Shown piece by piece: positions 37,701 through 45,159 of a DNA stretch of 64,000 bases. Position 1 is the stretch's first letter. Every line of letters starts with the position of its first letter. This DNA is from Calothrix sp. 336/3 (GTDB lineage: Bacteria > Cyanobacteriota > Cyanobacteriia > Cyanobacteriales > Nostocaceae). The position numbers and the translations under genes are program-made. A model generated the notes under the pieces. The model had not been told where the DNA came from. It worked only from the letters and a program-made list of their open reading frames with translations, and did not search any database. The stretch lies in the NCBI RefSeq assembly GCF_000734895.2, contig NZ_CP011382.1, positions 4,132,700 to 4,196,699 of the forward strand. Reading direction: 5' to 3'.

Positions 37701-37958
37701 GAACTGGTGCTCAAACTTCATGAAGGTCGTCCCCATGTCATCGATGCCATCAAAAATGAGAAAATCCAGTTAATTATTAATACCCCTTCGGGAGAAGAAG
37801 CCCAAAGTGATGCTCGACTCATTCGTCGGACTGCCCTAACTTACAAAATCCCTATTATCACTACCCTTGCTGCTTCTAGGGCAACGGTTGCGGCTATCCG
37901 TTCCATGCAGAACACTACCTTGGATGTGAAAGTAATTCAGGAATATTCCATGAATTAA
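34701..37958 (+). CDS. carB: Carbamoyl-phosphate synthase large subunit
   Basis: A 1085-residue enzyme of normal length. The first half is the carboxyphosphate ATP-grasp unit (KILLLGSGPIIIGQACEFDYSG, TMGGQTALN, then MNPRVSRSSALASKATG). An oligomerisation domain lies at about 400-555. The second ATP-grasp unit starts with VMILGGGPNRIGQGIEFDY and contains EANPRASRTVPFVSKATG. The C-terminal MGS-like allosteric domain begins near residue 945. It makes carbamoyl phosphate from glutamine-derived ammonia for arginine and pyrimidine synthesis. carA is not adjacent, which is common in cyanobacteria. Confidence 0.98.
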   Translation: MPRRQDIRKILLLGSGPIIIGQACEFDYSGTQACKALREEGYEVVLVNSNPATIMTDPETADRTYIEPLTPELVAKVIAKERPDALLPTMGGQTALNIAVALAKNGVLDEYGVELIGAKLPAIEKAEDRKLFNEAMAKIGVDVCPSGTASSLEEAKAIAQRIGTYPLIIRPAFTMGGTGGGISYNQEEFEEMAQTGIDASPVSQILIDQSLLGWKEYELEVMRDLADNVVIICSIENFDPMGIHTGDSITVAPAQTLTDKEYQRLRDMAIKIIREIGVETGGSNIQFAVNPINGDVVVIEMNPRVSRSSALASKATGFPIAKMAAKLAVGYTLDEIRNDITKETPASFEPTIDYVVTKIPRFAFEKFPGSEPVLTTQMKSVGEAMAIGRTFNESFQKALRSLETGRAGWGCDRSEKLPSGEQIRAQLRTPNPERVFALRHAMQLGMTLEEIYELTGIDPWFLDKLQEILETEKFLKRTPLNQLTPEVMYEIKRHGFSDRQIAYATKTTEDEVRAYRKQLGIIPVYKTVDTCAAEFEAFTPYHYSTYEQENEIQPTSKPKVMILGGGPNRIGQGIEFDYCCCHAAYALKGAGFETIMVNSNPETVSTDYDTSDRLYFEPLTKEDVLNIIEAENPVGIIVQFGGQTPLKLAIPLQNFLNQADSTVQTRIWGTSPDSIDTAENRERFEKILQELNIAQPPNGIARTYEDALIVARRIGYPVVVRPSYVLGGRAMEIVYSDAELERYMTFAVQVEPDHPILIDKFLENAIEVDVDAIADHTGKVVIGGIMEHIEQAGIHSGDSACSLPSISLSPNILNQIRQWTTQLAQALRVIGLMNIQFAVVGAQTYSPQVYILEANPRASRTVPFVSKATGVPLAKLASLIMSGKTLEELKFTQEVIPQHIAVKEAVLPFNKFPGTDTILGPEMRSTGEVMGIDSDFGLAYAKAELGAGERLPMTGTVFVSMNDRDKAAAVPVVKEFIDLGFSIMATDGTRRVLREHGLEVELVLKLHEGRPHVIDAIKNEKIQLIINTPSGEEAQSDARLIRRTALTYKIPIITTLAASRATVAAIRSMQNTTLDVKVIQEYSMN

Positions 37959-38107
37959 TTTTCTGGGGACAACTCTAGGGTTTTGATAGCAGTGCATAAC
38001 TTCCTAGAAATCAAACCCAGGAGACAATCAGCATAATGCATCAGGGAGAAGGAATTTCATACTAAGTTGCTGCCAAAATATAGTAGAGTCCGTCCTTATT
38101 CTGAAAC

Positions 38108-38217
38108 TACTAGTCTGTCAAATTTGAATTGGGGGACAAGGGGGACAAGGGGGACAAGGGGGACAAGACGGACAAGGAGGAGATATCCCTCAAATTAACC
38201 TTGACAGTGAACTACTA
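38108..38217. mobile_element. Small MITE-like element with internal 9-bp tandem repeat
   Basis: The left end TACTAGTCTGTCAA and the reverse complement of the right end (GTAGTAGTTCACTGTCAAGG) resemble each other, and similarity continues inward to a GGGGA stretch (about 16 of 21 aligned bases). The interior carries four perfect copies of GGGGGACAA (38131-38166) and two decayed ones. The TAGTCTGTC end is shared with the element at 15275-15518, suggesting one family. Confidence 0.45.
38131..38166. repeat. Four tandem copies of a 9-mer
   Basis: GGGGGACAA is repeated four times without a mismatch and continues as degenerate GACGGACAAGGAGGA to about 38180. The repeats lie inside the MITE-like element and are not separated by spacers, so this is a simple tandem array, not CRISPR. 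Confidence 0.9.
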
Positions 38218-39030
38218 CGCAATTACAGAACTTGGTATCACTATCCTTTCTCCCTTTTCTGGATTATCAAAATCTTGCTTGCAAGGCAATTGTTAACTTG
38301 ACGAGATTTAACTATCTATTTTCTCTGGGTTCTACCGGGCGATCGCCTGTGGGCAGATTTTCCGCTACAACCAAAGCATCCTGAATTCTCAAACTTCATC
38401 ACAAACCGCTTTCACCCTCACCTTCCCACCATCAACTCCGGCTTCCTAAAGGAAATATTAAGCAATCCTGATTACATGACTCTTATGCTTATGATTTAGT
38501 TATATGAACAAAAATGAGGAAATTTTCTCACCGTTGATAGATTTATGAAAATAACCTCCACATATACTGAGAAATCCATCGGTGACTGAAGCTACACCAC
38601 TTCACTAAAATTGTGAAACCCATCTGAATTCTGAAAACCTTGAAAAATCAGGATTTTTTAATTGTCAACTGCGAGTTACGGATTGTCAGTTGGTATTATC
38701 TCCCCACCTAGCCCATAAAAACAAAAACATGACCCTAAAGGTATAGTCGAAATAATCTCAGAAATGTTACAATAATTTACAAATACCCAGATGTCATACA
38801 AATTACCTTTTATCTAACTTTAGGTACTTGTGCAAACAAAAGAAAAACTGTAACGTCTAGCAATTAATAGCCAAAATCTTTAGACAAATATTTAGTCGCC
38901 AAATTTTGGGGGCTTGCATATTGCAAATCAGCGAATGAGCAACCATCCTGACTGGTTATTACCCCTAGGGAGTATCTATTGGTCAATCCGCTTTCCATAG
39001 TTATCAATATAGTTACCAAAGAGTAGCGCC

Positions 39031-39987
39031 ATGAAGATCGCCCACACACCCACAGACCTCGTGCGGACTTACTTGCGTGAGATTGGTCGTGTACCATTGC
39101 TCACCCACGAGGAAGAAATATCTTATGGTAAACAAGTACAACGTGTAACTGCTTTGTACGAATTGAAAGAATCTCTGGCGATGCGACTTGGTCGTCAGCC
39201 AAGTTTTGAAGAGTGGGCAAATGCTGCTCACTTAGACTTGGTAGGACTAGATGAGGCGATCGCCCTGGGAGAAACTGCCAAACGCAAGATGGTAGAAGCG
39301 AACCTGCGTCTGGTTGTATCCGTTGCCAAGAAGTATATCAAGCGGAATGTAGACCTTTTAGACTTAATTCAAGAAGGTAGTATTGGTATGCAACGAGGTG
39401 TGGAGAAGTTTGACCCCACCAAGGGTTACAGATTCTCTACCTACGCCTATTGGTGGATTCGTCAGGCAATTACTAGGGCGATCGCCGAAAAAGGACGTAC
39501 TATCCGTCTACCCATCCACATCACCGAAAAACTAAATAAAATCAAAAAAGCCCAGCGCCAATTGTCCCAAAAACTGGGGCGTGCGGCGACGGTATCAGAA
39601 TTAGCCAATGAACTCGAATTAACACCGAAGCAGGTGCGGGAATATCTAGAAAAAGCCCGTGTACCCCTATCCCTAGATTTAAGATTAGGTGATAATTACG
39701 ACACGGAACTCGGAGAAATGCTAGAAGATCCTAGTTTATCCCCCGAAGACTTCGTGGCTCAATCTGCCCTATCCCGCGACTTAGAACACCTGATGGCAGA
39801 ATTGACTCCCCAGCAAAGACAAGTTATTGCTTTACGTTTTGGCTTAAATGATGGACAAGCCCTTACCCTTGCTAAAATAGGGGAAATGCTCAACATTAGC
39901 CGTGAACGTGTTCGCCAAATTGAACGGGAAGCCCTCAGTAAACTCCGTAAATCTAAAGTCGGGATTAATGAGTATTTAGCTAGTTAG
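39031..39987 (+). CDS. Sigma-70 family RNA polymerase sigma factor (group 2-like, RpoD-related)
   Basis: A 318-residue sigma factor. Region 1.2 is TDLVRTYLREIGRVPLLTHEEE. Region 2 contains NLRLVVSVAKKYIKRNVDLLDLIQEG and TYAYWWIRQAITRAI (regions 2.3-2.4). Region 3 follows, and region 4 has the helix-turn-helix TLAKIGEMLNISRERVRQIE. Its length and close match to primary sigma factors, without a long acidic N-terminus, fit the non-essential group 2 factors (SigB-E type) used in stress and nitrogen or carbon responses. Which Sig letter applies cannot be decided without alignment. Confidence 0.9.
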   Translation: MKIAHTPTDLVRTYLREIGRVPLLTHEEEISYGKQVQRVTALYELKESLAMRLGRQPSFEEWANAAHLDLVGLDEAIALGETAKRKMVEANLRLVVSVAKKYIKRNVDLLDLIQEGSIGMQRGVEKFDPTKGYRFSTYAYWWIRQAITRAIAEKGRTIRLPIHITEKLNKIKKAQRQLSQKLGRAATVSELANELELTPKQVREYLEKARVPLSLDLRLGDNYDTELGEMLEDPSLSPEDFVAQSALSRDLEHLMAELTPQQRQVIALRFGLNDGQALTLAKIGEMLNISRERVRQIEREALSKLRKSKVGINEYLAS

Positions 39988-40290
39988 TTAACTAGAGGCG
40001 AAAAAACACCCTATTTTTTGGTACGGTTACACCGACTCCCAACATCAGACGACCCTGTTACATTAGTTTCCAGGAACACACAACAGCAATAATTGAGTCT
40101 CACTCAAGATATATTCAGTCAGTGCAACTCTATTGATTGCGATCGCCGTTTCGGCGGAGCGTAGCTCTATCGCTAGTTCGCAGTTGTGATAGTCAAATAT
40201 AGTATGAAGTCAGAAGGGTGAGACGATAAAAAAATCTTTCGGACTTCACCTTTTCCCCTTCATACTCAATCAAGTTTAGGAGGTATTAAA
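39988..40290. other. Spacer upstream of the DUF760 gene, with palindromic repeat
   Basis: This 303-bp spacer contains a copy of the 35-bp HIP1-linked palindromic repeat (40139-40173). Immediately before the GTG start at 40291 lies a strong Shine-Dalgarno sequence GGAGGT (40280-40285), which decides that start. Confidence 0.55.
40139..40173. repeat. HIP1-linked palindromic dispersed repeat, intergenic copy
   Basis: The element begins and ends with the inverted pair GCGAT/ATCGC. Inside are two perfect hairpins: CGCCG-TTT-CGGCG and GAGC-GTA-GCTC. The same unit occurs at 46411-46445 and twice at 47409-47470 inside genes. It can fold as a three-way junction. Confidence 0.85.
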
Positions 40291-40638
40291 GTGAGTAACC
40301 CATCCAACCGAGTTTCAGAATTTTTTGATAGCGAGTCAGAAACCAGTAATTTGCTCTGGCAATATGTGAAGTCTCTAAGTCCAGAAACTGTTAACCAGCT
40401 ATCGAAACCAGCTTCCCATGAAGTATTTCAAGTCATGGAGCGTAATATCCTTGGTTTATTGGGTAATTTACCTTCAGAACATTTTGGCATTACAATTACC
40501 ACCAATAGAGAAAGCTTAGGACGTTTATTAGCTTCTGCGATGATTAGTGGCTACTTTTTACGCAATGCGGAGCAAAGAATGAACTTTGAAAATGTATTTC
40601 AAGGAACCGAAAGCCATAACCCGGAAATTGAACCATAG
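40291..40638 (+). CDS. DUF760 domain protein
   Basis: A 115-residue soluble protein starting with GTG after GGAGGT. The stretch NLLWQYVKSLSPETVNQLSKPAS, followed by VMERNILGLLGNLPSEHFGITITTNRESLGRLLASAMISGYFLRNAEQR, matches the DUF760 domain as I remember it, found in cyanobacteria and plant chloroplast proteins. No biochemical role is assigned. It appears monocistronic, with a good terminator at 40856-40890. Confidence 0.75.
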   Translation: MSNPSNRVSEFFDSESETSNLLWQYVKSLSPETVNQLSKPASHEVFQVMERNILGLLGNLPSEHFGITITTNRESLGRLLASAMISGYFLRNAEQRMNFENVFQGTESHNPEIEP

Positions 40639-40855
40639 ATATTCATACCAAGTTGCTATTTAGTCAAAATTTTTCCTGTGAAAGCATCTGCAAATCACAT
40701 AATGTTTACCTTGGTGCTAAATGCTACCGACAGCAATTTGGTCTAACTGAATTTAGTCAACAATGGCAAAAGTTATATATATTCTTCTCTGGTAAATCCG
40801 TACAAATTATTTTCTAAAAGTCACAAATAAATTCCTAAGAATTATCATAAAATAC

Positions 40856-40890
40856 AAACTCGGCAGGTTTATATACCGTCGAGTTTTTTT
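40856..40890 (+). terminator. Strong rho-independent terminator
   Basis: AACTCGGC pairs with GTCGAGTT over 8 bp (one wobble), the loop contains a further GGT/ACC pair, and seven T follow directly. It lies between the DUF760 gene and the NUDIX gene and should end the former. Confidence 0.85.
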
Positions 40891-40903
40891 AGTAATAACT
40901 GAC

Positions 40904-41329
40904 ATGATGGATTCACAAATATCTACTCCTCCCCATAAAATTATTGGTGTTGCGGTAATTTGGAACGACCAAAGTCAAATTTTAATCGATCGTCGTCGTC
41001 CAGGGGGAGTTATGGGGGGTTTGTGGGAATTTCCTGGGGGAAAACTTGAACCAGGAGAAACCATGTCTGACTGTATTCAACGGGAAATTAGGGAGGAATT
41101 AGGTATAGAAATTGCCGTGGGAGAGCATTTAATTACCATTGATCACACCTATCCCCATCTCCGTGTCAGCTTAACTGTTCATCATTGCCAATACCTTTCT
41201 GGTATACCCCAAACCATCGAATGTGATCAGGTTTGTTGGGTGACAGTGGATGATTTAGATAAATACGAGTTTCCCCCAGCGAATGTGCAGATTATTCAAG
41301 CTATTCAAGATTGGAAAAACCGGAGCTAA
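40904..41329 (+). CDS. mutT: MutT/NUDIX hydrolase (8-oxo-dGTP diphosphatase-like)
   Basis: A 141-residue NUDIX enzyme. The Nudix box GX5EX7REUXEEXGU is complete: GGKLEPGETMSDCIQREIRE, then ELGIEI. The N-terminal IIGVAVIWNDQSQILIDRRRP and the C-terminal WVTVDDLDKYEFPPAN agree with the MutT branch, which removes oxidised guanine nucleotides. Two adjacent ATG codons (40904, 40907) could start it. It begins only 13 bases after the terminator T-run, so its transcript must be initiated inside or just after that structure, or by read-through. Confidence 0.88.
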   Translation: MMDSQISTPPHKIIGVAVIWNDQSQILIDRRRPGGVMGGLWEFPGGKLEPGETMSDCIQREIREELGIEIAVGEHLITIDHTYPHLRVSLTVHHCQYLSGIPQTIECDQVCWVTVDDLDKYEFPPANVQIIQAIQDWKNRS

Positions 41330-41333
41330 GAAC

Positions 41334-41350
41334 AATTCGTAATTCGTAAT
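41334..41350. repeat. AATTCGT short tandem repeat
   Basis: Two full AATTCGT heptamers and a partial third copy. The same heptamer is repeated four times at 60023-60055. Heptameric short tandem repeats of this kind are a known trait of heterocyst-forming cyanobacteria. Confidence 0.75.
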
Positions 41351-41603
41351 TCAGAAAGTCTTATCTAGTTAGACTTTCAGGGTTTGTATCTGTTTCACTA
41401 TTTTCGTTAAATGGTATAACCCCTCATTTATCACTTTTGGGAGAGAATAGTCTGAAATGCTTACAGCATAAGGCTTTTATGAAAAAAAACATAATTTCAG
41501 CCATTGTGTTAGAAAATAAACGCTCAAATGCATGTTCTATCTAGAGTTGAAAATTTGACTTTGATTTTTCTTTTCCCAGAGTGACAAAAAAGGGATAACA
41601 CCA

Positions 41604-41620
41604 GGGAGCTAGACGCTCCC
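41604..41620. repeat. GGGAGC-TAGAC-GCTCCC hairpin
   Basis: A perfect 6-bp stem with a five-base loop, followed by ACTACAA. A second hairpin with the same 3' context (CCCAC then ACTACAA) occurs at 63825-63841, hinting at a dispersed palindrome family. Confidence 0.5.
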
Positions 41621-41633
41621 ACTACAAATTTTT

Positions 41634-41659
41634 AGAGACCTCCACAGAATGATTGATCC
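41634..41659. repeat. Left terminal inverted repeat of the insertion sequence
   Basis: It starts AGAGACCTCCACAG and ends TGATCC; partner at 42923-42948. Confidence 0.75.
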
Positions 41660-41699
41660 TATGATGAGAGAAAGATAATTTCAGTGTGCAGCCTACCTC

Positions 41700-42917
41700 A
41701 TGTCTCCAAAATCTATCATTCAACTCACCGAAAATCTAAAATCTCTTTACATCAAAACAGCGAAAAAACTCAAGGGAAGCGACCGACGACAATTCATGGC
41801 AGAAGTGGTCAAAGGGTTGGGAATAGGTGGACAGACTTTAGTAGAACGTGAATTGGGGTGGAATAGACGCACTATCCGTAAAGGGATGCAGGAGTTAGAG
41901 AGTGGTCAGCCTTTTATTGATGGTTTCGAGCGTAGTGGACGTAGGCGGGTGGAAACAAAATTACCAAACTTGTTGTCGGATATTAAATCTTTAGTAGACC
42001 CACAAAGCCAAACTGACCCCAGCTTTAAAAGTATCCGTTTATATACACGCATGACTGCAAGTGAAGTACGTCGTCAGCTAATTGAACAATGTGGTTATAG
42101 TGACGAAGAACTACCTTCATCAGAGACAATTCGACGACGATTGAATGATTTGGGTTATACCTTAAAACGAGTTCTTAAAACTAAGCCTACCAAGAAGATT
42201 CCAGAAACAGAAGCCATTTTTGAACAAGTCGAGCAAATCAATACTGAAGCTGATAATGATCCTCATACTCTGCGAATCTCCATTGATGCGAAGGTGGCAG
42301 TTAAAGTTGGAGAATTTGACAGAGGTGGAAAAACTCGCGTACCGACTATCTCCCTAGACCATGATTTTGCTCCAGAAACAACCCTTATTCCCTACGGAAT
42401 TTTTTTACCTGAATACAACGAATTATTTCTATTTTTCGTTTCTTCAAAATTGACTGCTGATTGTATTGTTGACATAGTTGAAAGCTGGTGGCAAAGCATT
42501 AAACATCGATTTACTCACATTCAAAAACTGGTAATTAATCAAGATAATGGACCAGAAAATCATTCCCGTCGTACCCAATTCATGAAGCGCATTATTGACT
42601 TTGCTACATCGTCTAAACTGTCATTGCAACTTGCTTATTATCCCCCTTATCATAGCAAATATAATCCAGTGGAGCGTTGTTTTGGCTGGTTAGAGCAGCA
42701 TTGGAATGGTAGTTTAGTTGACACTGTTGAAGCGGTACTGAATTTCGCTAAAACCCTTACCTTTAAAGGACAAAATCCAGTGGTGACTCTAGTTGAAAAA
42801 GTCTATTCTACTGGGGTTAAGCTGACAAACAAAGCGATGGCGGAAGTCGAAAAACAGATTTATCGTCTTCCCAATCTCAGAAAATGGTTTGTGGAAGTTT
42901 TTGCTAAACCAGCATAA
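41700..42917 (+). CDS. ISAzo13 family DDE transposase
   Basis: A 405-residue transposase. The N-terminal part has a helix-turn-helix (RELGWNRRTIRKGMQELESG) and a second DNA-binding part (SSETIRRRLNDLGYTLKR). The RNase H-like catalytic core carries D196 (ISIDAKV), D282 (INQDNGPEN) and E325 (NPVERCFGWLE). NPVER and the YYPPYHSKYNP run before it are typical of the ISAzo13 / Rhodopirellula-type group. The frame is complete. It sits inside the inverted repeats and starts 66 bp from the left end. Confidence 0.9.
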   Translation: MSPKSIIQLTENLKSLYIKTAKKLKGSDRRQFMAEVVKGLGIGGQTLVERELGWNRRTIRKGMQELESGQPFIDGFERSGRRRVETKLPNLLSDIKSLVDPQSQTDPSFKSIRLYTRMTASEVRRQLIEQCGYSDEELPSSETIRRRLNDLGYTLKRVLKTKPTKKIPETEAIFEQVEQINTEADNDPHTLRISIDAKVAVKVGEFDRGGKTRVPTISLDHDFAPETTLIPYGIFLPEYNELFLFFVSSKLTADCIVDIVESWWQSIKHRFTHIQKLVINQDNGPENHSRRTQFMKRIIDFATSSKLSLQLAYYPPYHSKYNPVERCFGWLEQHWNGSLVDTVEAVLNFAKTLTFKGQNPVVTLVEKVYSTGVKLTNKAMAEVEKQIYRLPNLRKWFVEVFAKPA

Positions 42918-42922
42918 CCACT

Positions 42923-42948
42923 GGATCATCTTTTTTGTGGAGTTCTCT
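42923..42948. repeat. Right terminal inverted repeat of the insertion sequence
   Basis: It starts GGATCATC and ends GTGGAGTTCTCT, inverted relative to 41634-41659, 5 bases after the transposase stop. Confidence 0.75.
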
Positions 42949-42976
42949 TACCAATCGCAACTTGTAACATCAACTA

Positions 42977-44032
42977 CTAGGAAAACTGCTCGATAACTCC
43001 CCCACCTAAAACCTTATCACCTTCATACCAGACTGCTGCTTGTCCGGGAGTGATACTAGCTTGGGGTTCATCAAACACTAGACGTACCCGTTGATTTTCC
43101 AAGGGAATCACGGTGACAGGTTCCGGTGCAGAACGGTAACGAATTTGTACTTCTGCACGAATGGGAGTGTTTGGTGCAGCGATCGCCACCCAATTCACAC
43201 TATGAACAGTACATTCTGGTTTGCAGACTTTTGTGCGATCGCCCACAACTACGCGGTTATTGACTGTATCTAATTCAATCACATATAGTGGCTCTGCTGC
43301 GGAAACTCCTAAGCCTTTCCGTTGCCCAATGGTGTAATGGTGGATACCATCGTGTTGTCCAAGGACTTTGCCATCCAGGTCTACAATATTACCGGGTTTG
43401 GGAGCAAGATACTTATCCAGGAATGCCCGCATAGAACCGTTACTTTCGACTAGGCATAAATCCTGACTTTCCGGCTTATCAGCAGTTTTTAACCCGTGGT
43501 CCGCCGCAATTTTGCGAGTATCAGATTTATTTAGCTCACCTAGGGGAAATACGACCCTACTTAGTACTTCTTGAGACAAGTCATAGAGAAAATAGGATTG
43601 GTCTTTATTGCGGTCTAAAGCTCGCAGCAATTGATAGCGATCGCTAGTTTCATCGTAGCGAATCCGGGCATAGTGACCAGTGGCAATTTGATGGCAATCT
43701 AAATTTTGTTGGGCATAATCCAACATCGGAGAAAATTTTACCGTTTTGTTGCACTGGGAACAGGGTAAGGGGGTAATCCCAGCACCATAACCAGTCACCA
43801 AGAAATCAACGATATGAGTTTGAAAGACGTCACGGATATCGACAATGTGATGAGGAACACCCAACTGTTCACAGATAAAAGCCGCATCAACCATACCCTC
43901 AGAGCAGCATTGTCCTTTACCCTTCATCAGCCAAAGGGTCAAACCAATAACTTCATAGCCCTGATGGTGTAATATTGCCGCAGCAGTGGAACTGTCCACG
44001 CCACCCGAAAGACCGACTACGACCTTTTTCAT
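42977..44032 (-). CDS. mnmA: tRNA-specific 2-thiouridylase MnmA
   Basis: A 351-residue enzyme that thiolates U34 of tRNAs for Lys, Glu and Gln. The PP-loop GLSGGVDSS sits at residues 7-15. The first catalytic cysteine lies in PLPCSQCNK and the second in SQDLCLVES. The RNA-binding C-terminal part has HHYTIGQRKGLGVS and a beta-barrel ending with TPGQAAVWY. The length is normal and the ATG at 44032 is unambiguous. Its 3' end lies 28 bp from the insertion sequence, so the transposition spared it. Confidence 0.96.
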   Translation of the reverse strand: MKKVVVGLSGGVDSSTAAAILHHQGYEVIGLTLWLMKGKGQCCSEGMVDAAFICEQLGVPHHIVDIRDVFQTHIVDFLVTGYGAGITPLPCSQCNKTVKFSPMLDYAQQNLDCHQIATGHYARIRYDETSDRYQLLRALDRNKDQSYFLYDLSQEVLSRVVFPLGELNKSDTRKIAADHGLKTADKPESQDLCLVESNGSMRAFLDKYLAPKPGNIVDLDGKVLGQHDGIHHYTIGQRKGLGVSAAEPLYVIELDTVNNRVVVGDRTKVCKPECTVHSVNWVAIAAPNTPIRAEVQIRYRSAPEPVTVIPLENQRVRLVFDEPQASITPGQAAVWYEGDKVLGGGVIEQFS

Positions 44033-44218
44033 CTCTGTAAATTGGGGATTGGGGAATAAATAAGATTTTGCAGTAGATTATTTAAAATATATAGCGTCAG
44101 TGAGAATGTCACTTATTTAACTTGATCGACGTTGAAAGTAGAATCTTGATACTGCTATCCTTTAGGCAATTTTCCTTTGAAAATTTTAACTTGAAAACTT
44201 GAGAATTGTTAATTTGTT

Positions 44219-45031
44219 ATGTTACGCACACTAATTTTTGTGAAAACTATTATCCGTGCTGAAAAGCTGTTGCTGTTTGTCGCAGTTTGTACCTTAACGG
44301 GGATAAGTGGGGCGATCGCGAATATTTCACCGGCGAATGCTCAACCAACCTTACCACCCCTACCACCTGGAGTCCAATCTCCCACAGGATTACCAGACTT
44401 TCCTAACTCGGTGAATAATCAAGAACAAACCTTTGAAGCACCCGTAGCACCAAACTTTCCACAAAATAATTATAACAACTACAACAACTACAACAGAAAT
44501 TACGGACGTTATATCGTCTTTGTGAATAGAGATGATCAGGAAGCTTTGCAAGCAGTACGCCAAGTTGAACCTAGTGCGGTATTCAATAATATTCAGGGAC
44601 GAAGAGTCATCCGTGCAGGTACTTTTAGACGCTATGAAGGTGCCCAAGAGCGTGTGCAACAATTAGCTCGTTATAGCTTGCGGGGCAGAATTCTTAGTGA
44701 AGGGGGAGGAGAAATAGATGCTCCCGACTACGGGAATGGGGGTAACGGCAATTGGAATGATGACAATAACTATGGTAACGAGAGACACAACCGCAAAGCA
44801 TATTATGTGAGCATTCCTGTAGCAGATGATAATTTATCAGGAACTGCTGAAAAAGTCAGAGATAGTATCAGACGTATTGTCAGTCGAGAAATCCGTGTTT
44901 CTGCGAGATATAAACCCAAAGGTTCCCATGTAGCTGTGGGACCATTTTACCGTCGTTCCGATGCGGAAAGCATGAATAAAGATTTACTGAATTTGGGTTT
45001 TGGAAATGCTAGAGTTCATTATGGTAAATAA
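44219..45031 (+). CDS. Secreted protein with two SPOR-like repeats
   Basis: A 270-residue protein with an N-terminal signal peptide (hydrophobic core near residues 17-35, processing expected near ANAQ) and a proline- and asparagine-rich linker (NNYNNYNNYNRN). Two related domains of about 70 residues follow: YIVFVNRDDQEALQAVRQVE to IRAGTFRRYEGAQERVQQL, and YYVSIPVADDNLSGTAEKVR to VAVGPFYRRSDAESMNKDL. The paired G(T/P)F(R/Y)RR motif resembles SPOR peptidoglycan-binding domains. A glycine/asparagine spacer separates them. It may act in the periplasm at the cell wall. Confidence 0.75.
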   Translation: MLRTLIFVKTIIRAEKLLLFVAVCTLTGISGAIANISPANAQPTLPPLPPGVQSPTGLPDFPNSVNNQEQTFEAPVAPNFPQNNYNNYNNYNRNYGRYIVFVNRDDQEALQAVRQVEPSAVFNNIQGRRVIRAGTFRRYEGAQERVQQLARYSLRGRILSEGGGEIDAPDYGNGGNGNWNDDNNYGNERHNRKAYYVSIPVADDNLSGTAEKVRDSIRRIVSREIRVSARYKPKGSHVAVGPFYRRSDAESMNKDLLNLGFGNARVHYGK

Positions 45032-45159
45032 GGTCTTGAAGTTTGTTTATCATAGGAATTACGCAAGCAAAAATTGTCATTACAACCGAAATACATTAGA
45101 CCTCTTGCAAAAAAACTGAAAATTTCATATTAAAACAACATTTCCGCCAGTATAAGCAG

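Larger units (their letters stand above)
37959..39030. other. 1.07-kb intergenic region before the sigma factor gene
   Basis: This gene-free region contains a MITE-like element with an internal tandem repeat (38108-38217) and one HIP1 site near 38340. The rest is AT-rich without features I can name. The sigma factor gene may have a long leader or several promoters here; none could be identified reliably. Confidence 0.4.
41330..41699. other. Spacer with heptamer repeats, a hairpin and the left end of the insertion sequence
   Basis: Tandem AATTCGT heptamers (41334-41347) follow the mutT stop. A perfect GGGAGC/GCTCCC hairpin (41604-41620) precedes the left inverted repeat of the insertion sequence at 41634. 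No gene is visible in between. Confidence 0.6.
41634..42948 (+). mobile_element. ISAzo13-type insertion sequence
   Basis: A 1315-bp element with one transposase gene. The ends are imperfect 26-bp inverted repeats: the left starts AGAGACCTCCACAG and the right, in reverse complement, AGAGAACTCCACAA; about 20 of 26 positions agree. No clear target duplication is visible at the borders. It lies between mutT and mnmA and does not interrupt a gene. The reading frame is intact, so it may still be mobile. Confidence 0.8.

Noticed and set aside
38131..38180. CRISPR array
   Set aside because: The 9-bp units are directly adjacent without spacers and far too short.
45040..45125. GGTCT/AGACC inverted pair after the SPOR-like gene as terminator
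   Set aside because: The arms are only 5 bp and about 60 bases apart; the A-run that follows is on the wrong strand for a plus-strand terminator.
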